From Sphingomonas sp. (GTDB lineage: Bacteria; Pseudomonadota; Alphaproteobacteria; Sphingomonadales; Sphingomonadaceae): DNA of 29,143 nucleotides. This document shows positions 1 to 9,989 of this stretch, piece by piece. Location: the NCBI GenBank assembly GCA_013812805.1, contig JACCSV010000163.1:1-29143 (forward strand), given 5' to 3'. The notes beneath the pieces were generated by a model. It was not told where the DNA came from. It saw only the letters and a list, made by a program, of their open reading frames with translations, and ran no database searches. Position 1 is the stretch's first letter, and each line of letters begins with the position of its first letter. Both the position numbers and the translations under genes were made by a program.

Positions 1-489
1 CCGGTAGGTGCGGACCACCCCGGTGCTCGGAAGCTCGAGCGCGCGTTTGAATTCGCCGTCGTTGGTCAGGAGCAGCAGCCCCTCGGTCATGAAATCGAGC
101 CGCCCGACCGGCATTACCCGCGGCAGGCCCGGGGGTAGGCGATCGTAAATCGTCGCCCGACCCTTGGGGTCGCGCGCGGCGGTCAGGGTCAACGGCGGCT
201 TGTAGAAGCGGAACAGGCGCGCCGCTTCGGTTGCCTTGACCGGCTTGCCGTCCACCGTCACCCCGCGCAAATCCTCGAGCAACGTCGCGGGGGTCGTCAG
301 CACCTTGCCGTCGATCGCGATTCGGCCTTCCGCAATCATCCGCTCGATGTCGCGCCTCGACGCGACCCCGGCACGGGCGAGCAGCTTGGCGATCCGCTGC
401 GGCCCGGTTTCGCGCGGCTCGGGTCTGGCGCCGCCGCGGCCGCCGGCGCGGGGCGGCACTGGATCGCGCTTCGTTCGTTGCGGTTTCAA
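1..489 (-). CDS. rluB: 23S rRNA pseudouridine synthase, RluB type (3' end outside window)
   Basis: Isomerises uridine to pseudouridine in rRNA; RluB acts on U2605 of 23S rRNA. The 163 visible residues start with an Arg/Gly/Pro-rich tail (about 1-30), followed by an S4 RNA-binding domain (QRIAKLLARAGVASRRDIE, from about 31) and the start of the catalytic domain, with GRLDFMTEGLLLLTNDG at about 129-145. Asp132 is the expected catalytic aspartate. The C-terminal part lies beyond base 1. I chose the TTG at 489 because AGGA sits 8 bases upstream and the S4 domain follows soon after; no ATG fits in frame. The response regulator starts only 24 bp away on the other strand. RsuA, RluB, RluE and RluF share this fold; the S4 sequence looks most like RluB, but the subfamily is not certain. 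Confidence 0.88.
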   Translation of the reverse strand, partial: MKPQRTKRDPVPPRAGGRGGARPEPRETGPQRIAKLLARAGVASRRDIERMIAEGRIAIDGKVLTTPATLLEDLRGVTVDGKPVKATEAARLFRFYKPPLTLTAARDPKGRATIYDRLPPGLPRVMPVGRLDFMTEGLLLLTNDGEFKRALELPSTGVVRTYR

Positions 490-513
490 GGTGATGTTCC
501 TGTTGGGGGCCTG

Positions 514-963
514 ATGCTGTTCGGCAAGCGCAACCGCGTCGTCAAGCGCATCCTCATTGTCGAGGATGAGCCGCTGACCGCGTTCGACAATGAAGTGACG
601 CTCGCCGACGTCGGCTACGAGGTAGTGGCGACGCTCGACAATTTCGACAAAGCGATCGCGCTGATCGGGCGCGAGCAGGTCGACCTGATCCTCAGCGACG
701 TCCAGCTGAGCGGCGAACGCACCGGCGTCGATCTTGCGACCGCAGCCAAGGCCCGAGGTGTCCCGGTGCTATTCTCGACGGGCATGAAGCTTCCCGACGA
801 GGTCGCCGCGGTCGCGGTCGGATGCCTCAGCAAGCCCTACACGGAGCGCCAACTTCGCGACGCGCTGGACAGCGTCGACCGGCTGCTCGCCGGCGAACGC
901 GTCGAACCGACCAAGGGACTTGCGCTCTACAATCAGCGACCGCCCGAAGACCCGGCGCGCTAA
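514..963 (+). CDS. Single-domain response regulator (receiver only)
   Basis: A CheY-like receiver of 149 residues with no output domain. The acidic pocket is at Glu17-Asp18 (IVEDEP), the phosphoacceptor is Asp62 (LILSDVQLSG), the switch Ser/Thr is at about 88-89 (FSTG), and the conserved Lys107-Pro108 follows (LSKPYT). The last 25 residues are a short polar tail. The ATG at 514 is preceded by a G-rich ribosome site (TTGGGGGCC); an upstream in-frame ATG at 478 would overlap the divergent rluB start and is less likely. No histidine kinase is visible nearby, so the partner is unknown. Such orphan receivers usually act by protein-protein contact or in a phosphorelay; which applies here cannot be told from the sequence. 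Confidence 0.9.
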   Translation: MLFGKRNRVVKRILIVEDEPLTAFDNEVTLADVGYEVVATLDNFDKAIALIGREQVDLILSDVQLSGERTGVDLATAAKARGVPVLFSTGMKLPDEVAAVAVGCLSKPYTERQLRDALDSVDRLLAGERVEPTKGLALYNQRPPEDPAR

Positions 964-1026
964 CCCCCTGTTCAGCGGCGCCGGCGATGCTAATCATCAA
1001 AGTCATCGGAAGTGGGGGCATTGAGC

Positions 1027-2738
1027 ATGGCAACGGCTACGGTTGACGAAAAGCCGAAGGGTCTGCGTCTCCTCAAGACTGCGCTCAGCAACCGGAAAAC
1101 TATGATCATGCTGGTCTTCGGCTTCGCCGCCGGGCTGCCGTACACGCTTCTCATTGGCACGCTGAACGCCTGGCTTGGCGAGTGGGAAGTCGACCTTGCC
1201 ACGATCGGTGTCTTGTCGTGGATCGGCCTAGCCTACGCGTTCAAATTTCTGTGGTCGCCGCTTGTCGACCGGGTGCGCCTCCCAGGGCTTGAAAAACTTG
1301 GTCGGAGACGAAGCTGGCTGATCGTCTGCCAAGTTCTGCTTACCGCCACTTTTTTCGCGCTGTCGGTCTCCGATCCGCGGCTCCAGCTCGGCTGGTTCGC
1401 GCTGGTTGCGGTGATCGGCGCGTTCGCTTCTGCAACTCAGGACGTAGTCATTGACGCCTGGCGGATCGATGTCGCTGACGACAAGGCCCCGGTCGAGATC
1501 CTCTCCTCCATCTATCAGTTCGGCTATCGAATCGCAGCGCTAATTGGCGGTGCGCTTGCGCTTATTCTGTCGGAACGCGTCAGCTGGCCCACTGTCTATG
1601 CGATCATGGGGGGCTTCATGGCCCTGACGATCCTTGCGACGCTGATGGCGTCCGACACTCCGCGCGAAGCGGTTGAGCGCGAGCGCAGCGCGCTTCGGCG
1701 CGCAGGTGCAATCGAACCTCGCTTGCGCGCGATAGGCCTCGCGATCGTCGGTGCTGGCTGGCTGTGGGCGGTCTGGACCGTAGGCGCCTTCATGACCCGA
1801 GTTCTGACCGCTTCGCCTAACGACCCCAATCCGCCGGTCGTCGGCGACTTTACCAAAACGATGGGGCCACTGATCGTCGCCGCCACCGTCATTTTGCCGG
1901 CGATTGTCGCGGCTACATTCAACTGGCTCAAGGACCGGCGTGGTTACGTTCTCACAGCGGATCAAAGCCCAGACGCGGGCGGCCGTGCCGCGGATCACGC
2001 TTACTCAGCGCTGATTTTGCCACTCGGCGAACTGGTTCGGCGGATCGGCTGGGGCGTGATTGTCGTCCTCGGGCTGATCCTGAGCTACAGGATCACCGAC
2101 AATATCTGGGGATCGTTCGCCTTTCCCTTCTATCTCCAAGAGCTGAAGTACACCGGTGACGAGGTTGCGTTCGCGTCGAAGATCTTTGGCGTGTTCATGA
2201 CCATGGCTGGAATTGCGATCGGTGCAGCTCTGTTCGCCACCGTCGGGCGGATGCCAACGCTGCTCGCCGGCGCGGTGGTCGCCGCGGCGAGCAACCTGCT
2301 TTACGCCGACCTTGCCGCAGGTGCCGCAAACATCGATGCGTTCGCCCGCGCTTTCGGGCTCGATGCGTTTGGCCACGACCTCCGGATGGTTCGGCTGCTG
2401 ATCGCGATTTCAGGCGAGAACATTGCCGGAGGCCTCGCCGGCGCTGCCTTTGTCGCATATCTGTCGTCGATCACATCCCGAGAGTTCAGTGCCGTCCAAT
2501 ATGCGCTGCTATCGTCGCTAACCTTCCTCGTCGGCTCGCTTGGCCGAGCAGCAGTCGGCGAGGCGATCGATCGCATCGGTTACGCGCCCGTGTTCCGCTT
2601 TACCGCTCTGATCGGACTGATTGCTGTTGGCTTTGTAATTCTGGAATGGGCGCGGACCGCGTGGGTTGAGCGGCGGCAGACGGCCGATGGGCCAATGCTC
2701 CAAGCCGACGCGGCGCGCGCAGCGGAGGGGGATACGGC

Positions 2739-2742
<4 letters not shown>
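1027..2742 (+). CDS. ampG: AmpG-type muropeptide permease (MFS)
   Basis: An inner-membrane major facilitator of 571 residues. AmpG imports anhydro-muropeptides released from peptidoglycan during growth, feeding cell-wall recycling and, in many bacteria, beta-lactamase induction. The first segment (about 30-60, with FGFAAGLPYTLLIGTLNAWL) is the typical AmpG start. Hydrophobic helices fill the rest, about 14 in all, interrupted by a charged stretch near 200-240 and another near 305-330. A GTG at 1012 is also in frame; the ATG at 1027 is preferred, with GGGGG about 9 bases upstream. Its TAG overlaps the convergent folC stop by 3 bases. The family is clear; the exact substrate is inferred from the family. 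Confidence 0.88.
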
Positions 2743-4036
<1,294 letters not shown>

Positions 4037-4037
<1 letters not shown>

Positions 4038-4891
4038 CAGGCCGCCTTCTTCTCCGGCATCAGATAGGCGATCAGCATCGCCAGCCGCTCGGCCAGCTGC
4101 TGCCTCGGGACGACCATGTCGATCATCCCGTGCTCGAGCAGATATTCGGCGCGCTGGAAGCCTTCGGGCAGCTTCTCGCGGATGGTCTGCTCGATCACGC
4201 GCTGGCCGGCAAAGCCGATCAGCGCTCCCGGCTCCGCGATCTGGACGTCGCCCAGCATCGCGTAAGACGCCGTCACTCCGCCCGTCGTGGGATCGGTCAA
4301 AACAACGATGTAGGGCAGGCCCGCCTCGCGCAGCTCGGCCAGGCCGACCGTGGTGCGGGGCATCTGCATTAGCGACAATATGCCTTCCTGCATCCGCGCG
4401 CCGCCGGCCGCGGTGAACAGGACATACGGAGCCCTGGCCTCGATCGCCGCTCGCGTGCCGACCAGGAAGGCGGCACCCACGGCAATGCCCATCGAACCGC
4501 CCATGAAGGCGAAATCCTGGGCGCCGACGATCGCGGTTCGGCCGCCGATCGTGCCGCGGGCGTTGAGCAGTGCGTCGCGCTGGTTGGTGGCGGCGCGGGC
4601 CGCCTTCAGCCGCTCGGTATAGCGCTTGCTGTCGCGGAACTTGAGCGGGTCCTCGCGCACCTCGGGCGCCCGAAGCAGCTCATATTGGCCGCCGTCGAAC
4701 GTATGCTGGAATCTGAGCTTTGGCCCGATCCGCCCGTGGTGGTCGCAGCGCGGGCAGACCTGGAGATTGTCCTCCCATTCCTTGAGGAAAACCATCGTCC
4801 CGCACTTGCCGCACTTGTGCCACAAGGTCTCGGTCGTCTGCCGCTTGGGCAGGAACGGGATCCCGTTTCGCACCCGGCTCAGCCAGCTCAT
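4037..4891 (-). CDS. accD: Acetyl-CoA carboxylase carboxyltransferase subunit beta
   Basis: Beta subunit of the carboxyltransferase that moves CO2 from carboxybiotin to acetyl-CoA to make malonyl-CoA, the first step of fatty-acid synthesis; it works as a complex with AccA. The protein has 284 residues. The N-terminal zinc ribbon uses Cys27, Cys30, Cys46 and Cys49 (WHKCGKCG ... VCPRCDHHG). The crotonase-like core contains GGARMQEG and the segment PTTGGVTASYAMLGD. The ATG at 4891 has AGGAG about 10 bases upstream. In related alphaproteobacteria trpA usually lies just upstream; here it is pyrF, 65 bp away. Confidence 0.97.
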
Positions 4892-4956
4892 GTCCGCGTT
4901 GCTCCTGTTCGCACCGCGCGGCGGGTAGGCCCAAGCCCGCGATCTTGTCCAGCCGT

Positions 4957-5628
4957 CTAGAGGGTGGCGGCGATTGCCCTGGCCGCTTCCGCCGGACTAT
5001 TGGCCTGGGTGATCGGCCGACCGATAACCAGCACCGAAGCGCCTGCGTCCATCGCCGAGCGCGGCGTGACGACACGTTTCTGATCGCCAGTTCCGTCGGC
5101 TTCCGGCCGCACCCCTGGGACCACGAAATAGCCGGTGGGCCAGGCGTTGCGCGCGGCCTTCACCTCTTCGCCAGAACAGACGATGCCGTCGCAACCGGAC
5201 TCCCGAACGAGGCCGGCAAGCCGCTCGACCTGATCGCTGGCGCCGCCGCCGACGCCGATGGAGCGAAGGTCGGTGAAATCGAGGCTGGTGAGGACGGTCA
5301 CCGCAACGACCTTAGTGTCTTCCCAGGCTGCGGCCTTGGCCTGTTCGAGCATCGCTCGGCCGCCTGCGGCATGTACGGTGACGATTGCCGGCTTCAGCGG
5401 CGCCAGCGCGCGCATAGCGCTTGCGACGGTGTTGGGGATGTCGTGGAGCTTGAGGTCGAGGAATATCGGCAGGCCGAGCTGGCCGACCGCCGCCACACCC
5501 TCGGGGCCGTTAGAACCGAAGAATTCCAGCCCCAACTTGAGGCCGCCGACGGTGGTGCCGACCGCTTTGGCGAGCTCCAGCGCGCGATCGAGGTCCGGCG
5601 TGTCGATGGCAACGAAGATCGGGCTCAC
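4957..5628 (-). CDS. pyrF: Orotidine 5'-phosphate decarboxylase
   Basis: Catalyses the last step of UMP synthesis, decarboxylating OMP. The protein has 223 residues. The active-site signature FLDLKLHDIPNTV lies at about 56-68, with Asp58, Lys60 and Asp63 as the charged catalytic set. The phosphate-binding end is VVPGVRPEADGTGDQKR. It starts with GTG at 5628, which overlaps the lapA stop (GTGA), so the two are probably coupled. Downstream on this strand one would expect trpF, trpB and trpA in many relatives; instead accD follows after 65 bp. Confidence 0.96.
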   Translation of the reverse strand: MSPIFVAIDTPDLDRALELAKAVGTTVGGLKLGLEFFGSNGPEGVAAVGQLGLPIFLDLKLHDIPNTVASAMRALAPLKPAIVTVHAAGGRAMLEQAKAAAWEDTKVVAVTVLTSLDFTDLRSIGVGGGASDQVERLAGLVRESGCDGIVCSGEEVKAARNAWPTGYFVVPGVRPEADGTGDQKRVVTPRSAMDAGASVLVIGRPITQANSPAEAARAIAATL

Positions 5629-5894
5629 AGCGCGGCCTCGTGGCGCGGCTCGTCAAGCGGCCGAGGTGGCGCCGCAGTCGCCGGCTTGCGCTGCAAGCGC
5701 CAGTAACGCGCCCTGTAGGCCAGCCATGCCGGAAGCCAGCCGAGGAAGAAGGCGATCAGCAGCAGCAGCGGAATCTTGATGTCGGCCTGAAGGTCGCCCC
5801 ACAGGCTGATCGTGACATCGCGCCAGTTGCGCGCTGCGACGCCAACGGCGAGCGCGACGATCACCACCCACAGCAAGCTCTTGAGGAATTTCAT
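5625..5894 (-). CDS. lapA: LapA-domain small inner-membrane protein
   Basis: An 89-residue membrane protein of the LapA family (DUF1049). In E. coli, LapA works with LapB in controlling lipopolysaccharide assembly; that role here is inferred from the family. Two hydrophobic helices are visible (about 5-22 and 41-60), separated by the polar segment RNWRDVTISLWGDLQADIK. A basic and then proline-rich cytoplasmic tail ends the protein. The ATG at 5894 is chosen because GGAGG lies 6 bases upstream; the open frame extends further but that part has no family resemblance. It overlaps pyrF by 4 bases. Confidence 0.85.
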   Translation of the reverse strand: MKFLKSLLWVVIVALAVGVAARNWRDVTISLWGDLQADIKIPLLLLIAFFLGWLPAWLAYRARYWRLQRKPATAAPPRPLDEPRHEAAL

Positions 5895-6052
5895 TCGCGG
5901 CCTCCGACCCGGCGCTTTAGGCAGGCGTCGGGACGAACACCAGCAAGGACCCGGTTTCGTCGTAGACAAGCGTCGCTTCGTCGCATCGTTCGCTGTGCGC
6001 CGTTGAGCGGCGAATCTGCGACGGCCAACAGCGTCGGGAGGGGAGGGCACGG

Positions 6053-7345
6053 TTGATCAAAGCAATAGTGGCGCTCGGCGCGGTCGCGTTTCTGGTCGGT
6101 GCCGGAGTGATGGCCAGCCGGACCGCCGGCGATGCGACGAACGAAGCGGTGGAATCCACACTGGTCGCTCGCGCGCGGCTGGCGACAGTGGCTCCGGCAG
6201 AGCGCCGCGACATCGATTATCAGGCGCTCGATGCGCGGCTGCAGCGGCTCATGGCCGAGCCGGCGATGGTCGGGCTTGCCGTCGGCATTGTCGAGAACGG
6301 CCGCATCATCTTCCTGCGCGGCTACGGCGAGACCGTTGCCGGCTCCGGCGAAAAGGTCACGCCGCAAACCGTGTTCCGCTGGGCATCCGTGTCGAAGGGC
6401 GTCGCTTCGACCATGGTCGCCAAGCTGGCCGAGCAGGGCAAGGTCAGCCTGACTGCGCCAATCGCCCAATACAGCCCGATCAAGTTGCCCGCGGGCGCCG
6501 AGCAGCAGGCGACCGTCGGGGACGTGCTCAGTCATCGCCTTGGCCTTTACCGCAACGCCTACGACAACAAGCTCGAAGAAGGACAGGACCCGGCTTTCCT
6601 CCGCCAAACCCTTGCCCACCTCAACCTGATCTGCGCGCCGGCGTCGTGCTGGAGCTACCAGAACGTTGCGTTCGACGCCGCCTCCGACGTCGTTGCGCGC
6701 GGGACCGGAGTCCCCTATCAGGATGCGGTCGAGGAAATGCTGTTCCGCCCGATCGGCATGAACAGCGCCAGCATTACCCGCGAAGGCCTGATGGCGTCGC
6801 CAAGCTGGGCCCGACCGCACAGTGCCGGCGGCAGGGAGCTGGAGGTGAACGACATTTATTACCGCGTGCCGGCCGCTGGCGGAGTCAACAGCAACATCAA
6901 GGACCTGTCGCTGTGGATGCTGACACAGGTCGGGGCCATGCCCGACGTCGTCTCGCCGCGAGTGCTACAGGTCATTCAGGCGCCGCTGGTCAAGACCCCG
7001 GGCCAGCGCGGCCGGCTTCGCAAGTTCCTCGAGCGGCTTGGCGACACCTGGTACGGCTATGGCTGGCGAAGCTATGATTATGCCGGGCACCGCGTCGTCG
7101 GTCACCGTGGCGGCGTCAATGGCTACCGCTCGCTGATCCTGTTCGACCCGGCCAAGAAGAGCGGCGTTGTCGCCATGTGGAACAGCAGCGTCACCCAGCC
7201 GGCGGGGCTGGAGTTCGAAGTGATGGACATGATCCACCGGCTGCCGTTCCGCGACTGGCTCCAGCTCGACGAGGCTGCACGGGCTACGGTCGTTGAAGAT
7301 CCGCTTGCCGCCAACAGCGGCGAGATTGCGAACCGCTCGCGTTAG
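6053..7345 (+). CDS. Serine hydrolase of the class C beta-lactamase / penicillin-binding fold
   Basis: 430 residues with an N-terminal hydrophobic anchor or signal segment (about 1-20). The three active-site motifs of the family are present: Ser112-x-x-Lys115 (SVSK), Tyr202-Gln-Asn204 (YQN) and His351-Arg-Gly-Gly (in place of KTG). This set fits D-alanyl-D-alanine carboxypeptidases, esterases and class C-like proteins; the sequence alone does not decide the substrate, and true AmpC activity should not be assumed. It starts with TTG at 6053 behind a strong site (GGGAGGGGAGGG). It is divergent from lapA and followed by the hemerythrin gene, whose putative -35 box overlaps the end of this gene. 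Confidence 0.9.
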   Translation: MIKAIVALGAVAFLVGAGVMASRTAGDATNEAVESTLVARARLATVAPAERRDIDYQALDARLQRLMAEPAMVGLAVGIVENGRIIFLRGYGETVAGSGEKVTPQTVFRWASVSKGVASTMVAKLAEQGKVSLTAPIAQYSPIKLPAGAEQQATVGDVLSHRLGLYRNAYDNKLEEGQDPAFLRQTLAHLNLICAPASCWSYQNVAFDAASDVVARGTGVPYQDAVEEMLFRPIGMNSASITREGLMASPSWARPHSAGGRELEVNDIYYRVPAAGGVNSNIKDLSLWMLTQVGAMPDVVSPRVLQVIQAPLVKTPGQRGRLRKFLERLGDTWYGYGWRSYDYAGHRVVGHRGGVNGYRSLILFDPAKKSGVVAMWNSSVTQPAGLEFEVMDMIHRLPFRDWLQLDEAARATVVEDPLAANSGEIANRSR

Positions 7346-7370
7346 GAACCGCTGTCGGCGGCGATGGGTT
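7345..7370 (+). promoter_or_regulatory. Candidate EcfG (general stress) promoter of the hemerythrin gene
   Basis: GGAAC at 7345-7349, a 17-base spacer, then GGTT at 7367-7370. The alphaproteobacterial EcfG consensus is GGAAC-N16/17-CGTT, so three of four -10 bases match. The implied start is about 20 bases before the ATG at 7397, leaving room for the ribosome site. No experiment supports it. Confidence 0.4.
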
Positions 7371-7396
7371 GTCGTCGTCAACGAGGAGAAATTCAC

Positions 7397-7891
7397 ATGG
7401 CCGAGAAGACTCAGGACGCGATTGCGTTGCTCAAGGAAGACCATCGCACTGTCGAGGAGCTGTTCGAGCAGTTCGAAAAGGCAAGCGGCGATGGCCGCAA
7501 GGAGAAGCTGGCCAAGCAGATCTGCCTCGAACTCACGGTCCACGCGACGATCGAGGAAGAGATTTTCTACCCGGCTTGCGAAGGAAAGGTCGAGGAGGAC
7601 CTGATCAAGGAAGCTTATGTCGAACATGACGCCGCTAAGATTCTGATCGCGCAGATCCAAGCCGGCGGACCGAACGACGAATTCTATGATGCCAAGGTCA
7701 AGGTGCTGCAGGAAGAGATCGAGCACCACATCGAGGAAGAAGAGCAGCGCATGGAAGGCCTGTTTGCTCAGGCGCGCAAGGGTGGCATCGATGCCGATGC
7801 GTTGGGCGAGCAGATGGCCGCCCGCAAGGCCGAGCTGATGCAGCAGGCGGCCAGCGGCACCTTGCCCAAGCCCGAGCTGACGACGATGTAG
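7397..7891 (+). CDS. Hemerythrin (HHE) domain protein
   Basis: A 164-residue, mostly helical cytoplasmic protein with the ligands of a di-iron hemerythrin: His16 (KEDHRTVEELF), His49 and Glu53 (VHATIEEEIFYP), His77 (VEHDAAKIL), and His110/His111 with a following Glu (HHIEEEE). Such proteins bind O2, NO or iron, or protect against oxidative stress; the exact role here is not known. The ATG at 7397 has GAGGAG about 8 bases upstream. It is transcribed alone, between the serine hydrolase and a hairpin at 7898-7919. The candidate stress promoter upstream fits the common stress regulation of this family in alphaproteobacteria. Confidence 0.93.
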   Translation: MAEKTQDAIALLKEDHRTVEELFEQFEKASGDGRKEKLAKQICLELTVHATIEEEIFYPACEGKVEEDLIKEAYVEHDAAKILIAQIQAGGPNDEFYDAKVKVLQEEIEHHIEEEEQRMEGLFAQARKGGIDADALGEQMAARKAELMQQAASGTLPKPELTTM

Positions 7892-7897
7892 GCAAGC

Positions 7898-7919
7898 CCC
7901 GGAGCCTTAGGGCTCCGGG
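7898..7919. terminator. Hairpin terminator between convergent genes
   Basis: CCCGGAGCC (7898-7906), loop TTAG, GGCTCCGGG (7911-7919): a perfect 9-bp stem between the hemerythrin stop and the stop of the convergent L,D-transpeptidase gene. The downstream run on the plus strand (CGCTATTTA) has few T residues, so it may be a weak or bidirectional terminator. Confidence 0.65.
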
Positions 7920-7921
7920 CG

Positions 7922-9238
7922 CTATTTAGCGGATGCGACTTGCGTGCCGCCCGCTGGATCCCAGCCGTAAATGTCCGGCACGAACGCCATCCGACCATTC
8001 TCGGGCTGCGCAGTGATATATGTCGTGTAGATCGGCACACCGCGGGCCATCTGCTCGAACTGCTCGGCACTGCCGCTCGGCTTGGCCGGCTCGCGCCCAA
8101 GCAACCATTTGGCAAAACGGTGGGCGTCTTCGAGGCGGACGCAGCCGTTGCTCTTGTCGCGGCTGGCAAGGTCGAAATAGCTGCGCATCGGGGTGTCGTG
8201 GAGGAAGATGTCCTCAGGGTTGTTGAAGGGGAACTTGAGGTCGCCCATCGAATTCGCGCCGCTCGGCTTCTGCCGAACGCGAATCTCGACCTTGCCTTCC
8301 TTCACTGCCTTCCAGTCGACCGACTTCGGGTCGAGCGCTTCCGATTCTGAAGTCCAGTCCTTCATCACCTCATAGCCTCGGGCCTTAAGATAAGACGGCC
8401 CCTGCTTGAGCACGGCCGGCGCCACGGTCTTGCGCACCAGGTGGTGCGGCACGTTCCAGTAAGGATTGTGGACGACGTAATACATCACGCTAGCGATCAT
8501 CGGCGTTGGAAGGCCGAGTGTTTTCTTGTCGCCGACAACGACCTTCATCGAATCCACGGCGGCGCCATTTTCGAACATCAGCAGCCGCTGGGTCGCGGAA
8601 TCAACGATCGCGAACTTGCCGGTCGCCGGGATGGCGCGAAGACGGTCGAGGTTGGCGGTCACCCGCGGGTCCGGCGCCAACGTGCCCGCGGCCTGCATCC
8701 GCGACCATTCGGCCGCGCGGATCTGGGTGTAGATCGGGTTGACGTTCGACACCGATATAAGGTGCGCATCGAGCGACGGAGCGGCCGCCGTTGGAAGCAG
8801 GATCTGATCCGCTCGAGTGCCCTGCGGCTTGAGCACGTCATACGCGTAGATCATTCCCGGCGTCGCCCGCTTGAGCGACTGAACATACATTACCCAGGCG
8901 GCGGATAGCGTTCGCTCGGCAGCGGCGACCGCGGCGGGATTGCCGGTCGATGCCTGCTGCAACGCCGACTGGACCTGCGCCGCCAACTGCGGGCCCGCAG
9001 CCAGGCCGTCGACGGGCGCACGGTTGAGGATCTGCATCAGTTGCTGCACCGCCGGCTTGGCGGCGCTGCCGTTGAACCAGATCGGCGCATACCGCCAGCT
9101 GCTGTAGACGGCGTCGACAGCGCCCGAGGTCGGCAGGGCGGACGTTGCAAGCGCCGTCGGCGCCTGCGTTGCCGCACCGGCGACAGCCGGCTGGAGCGTT
9201 AGTGCCGACGCGGCGGCGAACAGGGTGAGGGTTTTCAT
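7922..9238 (-). CDS. L,D-transpeptidase, YcbB-like
   Basis: A periplasmic enzyme of the YkuD fold that forms 3-3 cross-links in peptidoglycan or attaches proteins to it; these enzymes resist most beta-lactams. 438 residues: a signal peptide (about 1-22, ending near AGA), an N-terminal scaffold region (about 40-200), and the catalytic domain from about 207. Visible motifs are NPYWNVP (258-264, typical of the YcbB group), LHDTP with His347, and SNGCVRL with the nucleophile Cys366. The ATG at 9238 is preferred to the GTG just before it. No clear ribosome site is seen. A small hairpin AAGGG-TTCG-CCCTT (9255-9268) lies in the presumed leader. Confidence 0.9.
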   Translation of the reverse strand: MKTLTLFAAASALTLQPAVAGAATQAPTALATSALPTSGAVDAVYSSWRYAPIWFNGSAAKPAVQQLMQILNRAPVDGLAAGPQLAAQVQSALQQASTGNPAAVAAAERTLSAAWVMYVQSLKRATPGMIYAYDVLKPQGTRADQILLPTAAAPSLDAHLISVSNVNPIYTQIRAAEWSRMQAAGTLAPDPRVTANLDRLRAIPATGKFAIVDSATQRLLMFENGAAVDSMKVVVGDKKTLGLPTPMIASVMYYVVHNPYWNVPHHLVRKTVAPAVLKQGPSYLKARGYEVMKDWTSESEALDPKSVDWKAVKEGKVEIRVRQKPSGANSMGDLKFPFNNPEDIFLHDTPMRSYFDLASRDKSNGCVRLEDAHRFAKWLLGREPAKPSGSAEQFEQMARGVPIYTTYITAQPENGRMAFVPDIYGWDPAGGTQVASAK

Positions 9239-9271
9239 CACGCTGAGGTAAATGAAGGGTTCGCCCTTAAC

Positions 9272-9299
9272 AACGCCTGACCTTCGGGCAGGTGACGTT
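9272..9299 (-). terminator. Possible hairpin after the second L,D-transpeptidase gene
   Basis: Read on the minus strand, AACG and CCTG pair with CAGG and CGTT across 28 bases, with a three-base bulge, followed by GTTAAGG. It sits between two same-strand L,D-transpeptidase genes and could be a weak terminator or leader structure. The U-tract is poor. Confidence 0.25.
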
Positions 9300-9360
9300 G
9301 CTGGGCGAACCGTGACTTCAAAGACTCACTTCAGCGTAGGTCGTCGAGCGGACAGTCGGA

Positions 9361-9912
9361 TCAGGCTCCGATCATCACCGGCGTTCCGACGCTGGTGACG
9401 CTGAACAGCTTCTGCGCGAACTGCTTGGGCAATCGAACGCACCCGTGAGAGGCGGGACGTCCGGGATTGTGCCCGGCGTGAAGAGCCACCCCGAAACGAT
9501 CGATGCGGTGCATGAAGGGCATCGGCGCGTTGTCGTACTTGCGCGAGTGATGCATCGTCTTCTTCTCCAGCACCTGGAAGATGCCGGTCGGCGTCGGGGT
9601 CTTGGTGGCGCCGCTGGAGACCGCGGCGACGGCCATCAATTCGCTGCCCCGGTACAGGTACGCCTGCTGGTCGGACAGGCTGACGACCACCCGCTCGTTG
9701 CCGGCGGAATCCGGGACGTCGCGCCACAGAAACTGACCTGGCTTGACGCGGCCCTTGCCGAAGGTGGCGACCATGTCCGAGATCGCAAGTTCGGCGGCGC
9801 CGGCGGCTGCAGCTTTTGCTTCGTACGTTTCCAGTGAGGCCGTTGCGGGGCTCGCAGGAATCGAGAGAGCGAACGCGCCCGAGACCGCCAGCGCTACTGC
9901 TAGCTTATTCAT
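9361..9912 (-). CDS. L,D-transpeptidase (YkuD domain), short form
   Basis: 183 residues. A signal peptide (MNKLAVALAVSGAFALSIPA, cleavage near 26) directs it to the periplasm. The YkuD domain has TPTPTGIFQVLEKK and the catalytic segment HAGHNPGRPASHGCVRL, with His145 region and nucleophile Cys158 in the canonical SHGC context. It should transfer acyl groups between peptidoglycan stems. The start is the ATG at 9912; a longer open frame upstream is not used, because it overlaps the HdeD-like gene in antiparallel logic and lacks homology. It lies 77 bp after the HdeD-like gene on the same strand, with its own candidate promoter and inverted repeat in that gap. Confidence 0.9.
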   Translation of the reverse strand: MNKLAVALAVSGAFALSIPASPATASLETYEAKAAAAGAAELAISDMVATFGKGRVKPGQFLWRDVPDSAGNERVVVSLSDQQAYLYRGSELMAVAAVSSGATKTPTPTGIFQVLEKKTMHHSRKYDNAPMPFMHRIDRFGVALHAGHNPGRPASHGCVRLPKQFAQKLFSVTSVGTPVMIGA

Positions 9913-9941
9913 TACACACCCGAATTTTCTTGTTGACTTTC

Positions 9942-9959
9942 GCGGAATCAATGTTCCGC
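9942..9959. repeat. Perfect inverted repeat upstream of an L,D-transpeptidase gene
   Basis: GCGGAA (9942-9947), six bases, TTCCGC (9954-9959). It overlaps the candidate -10 element (CATT, minus strand) of the gene starting at 9912. This placement fits an operator for a dimeric regulator or a leader hairpin. No regulator is identified. Confidence 0.45.
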
Positions 9960-9974
9960 ACGGTGTAGGGTTCC
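9950..9974 (-). promoter_or_regulatory. Candidate EcfG-like promoter of the short L,D-transpeptidase gene
   Basis: On the minus strand GGAAC (9974-9970), a 16-base spacer, then CATT (9953-9950), a three-of-four match to CGTT. The start codon at 9912 lies 37 bases beyond the -10 box. Confidence 0.3.
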
Positions 9975-9989
9975 AACAAATGTTTGTTT

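Noticed and set aside
6053..7345. AmpC beta-lactamase linked to AmpG
   Set aside because: The third motif is HRGG rather than KTG and the anchor differs; the family contains many carboxypeptidases and esterases, so a resistance role is not supported.
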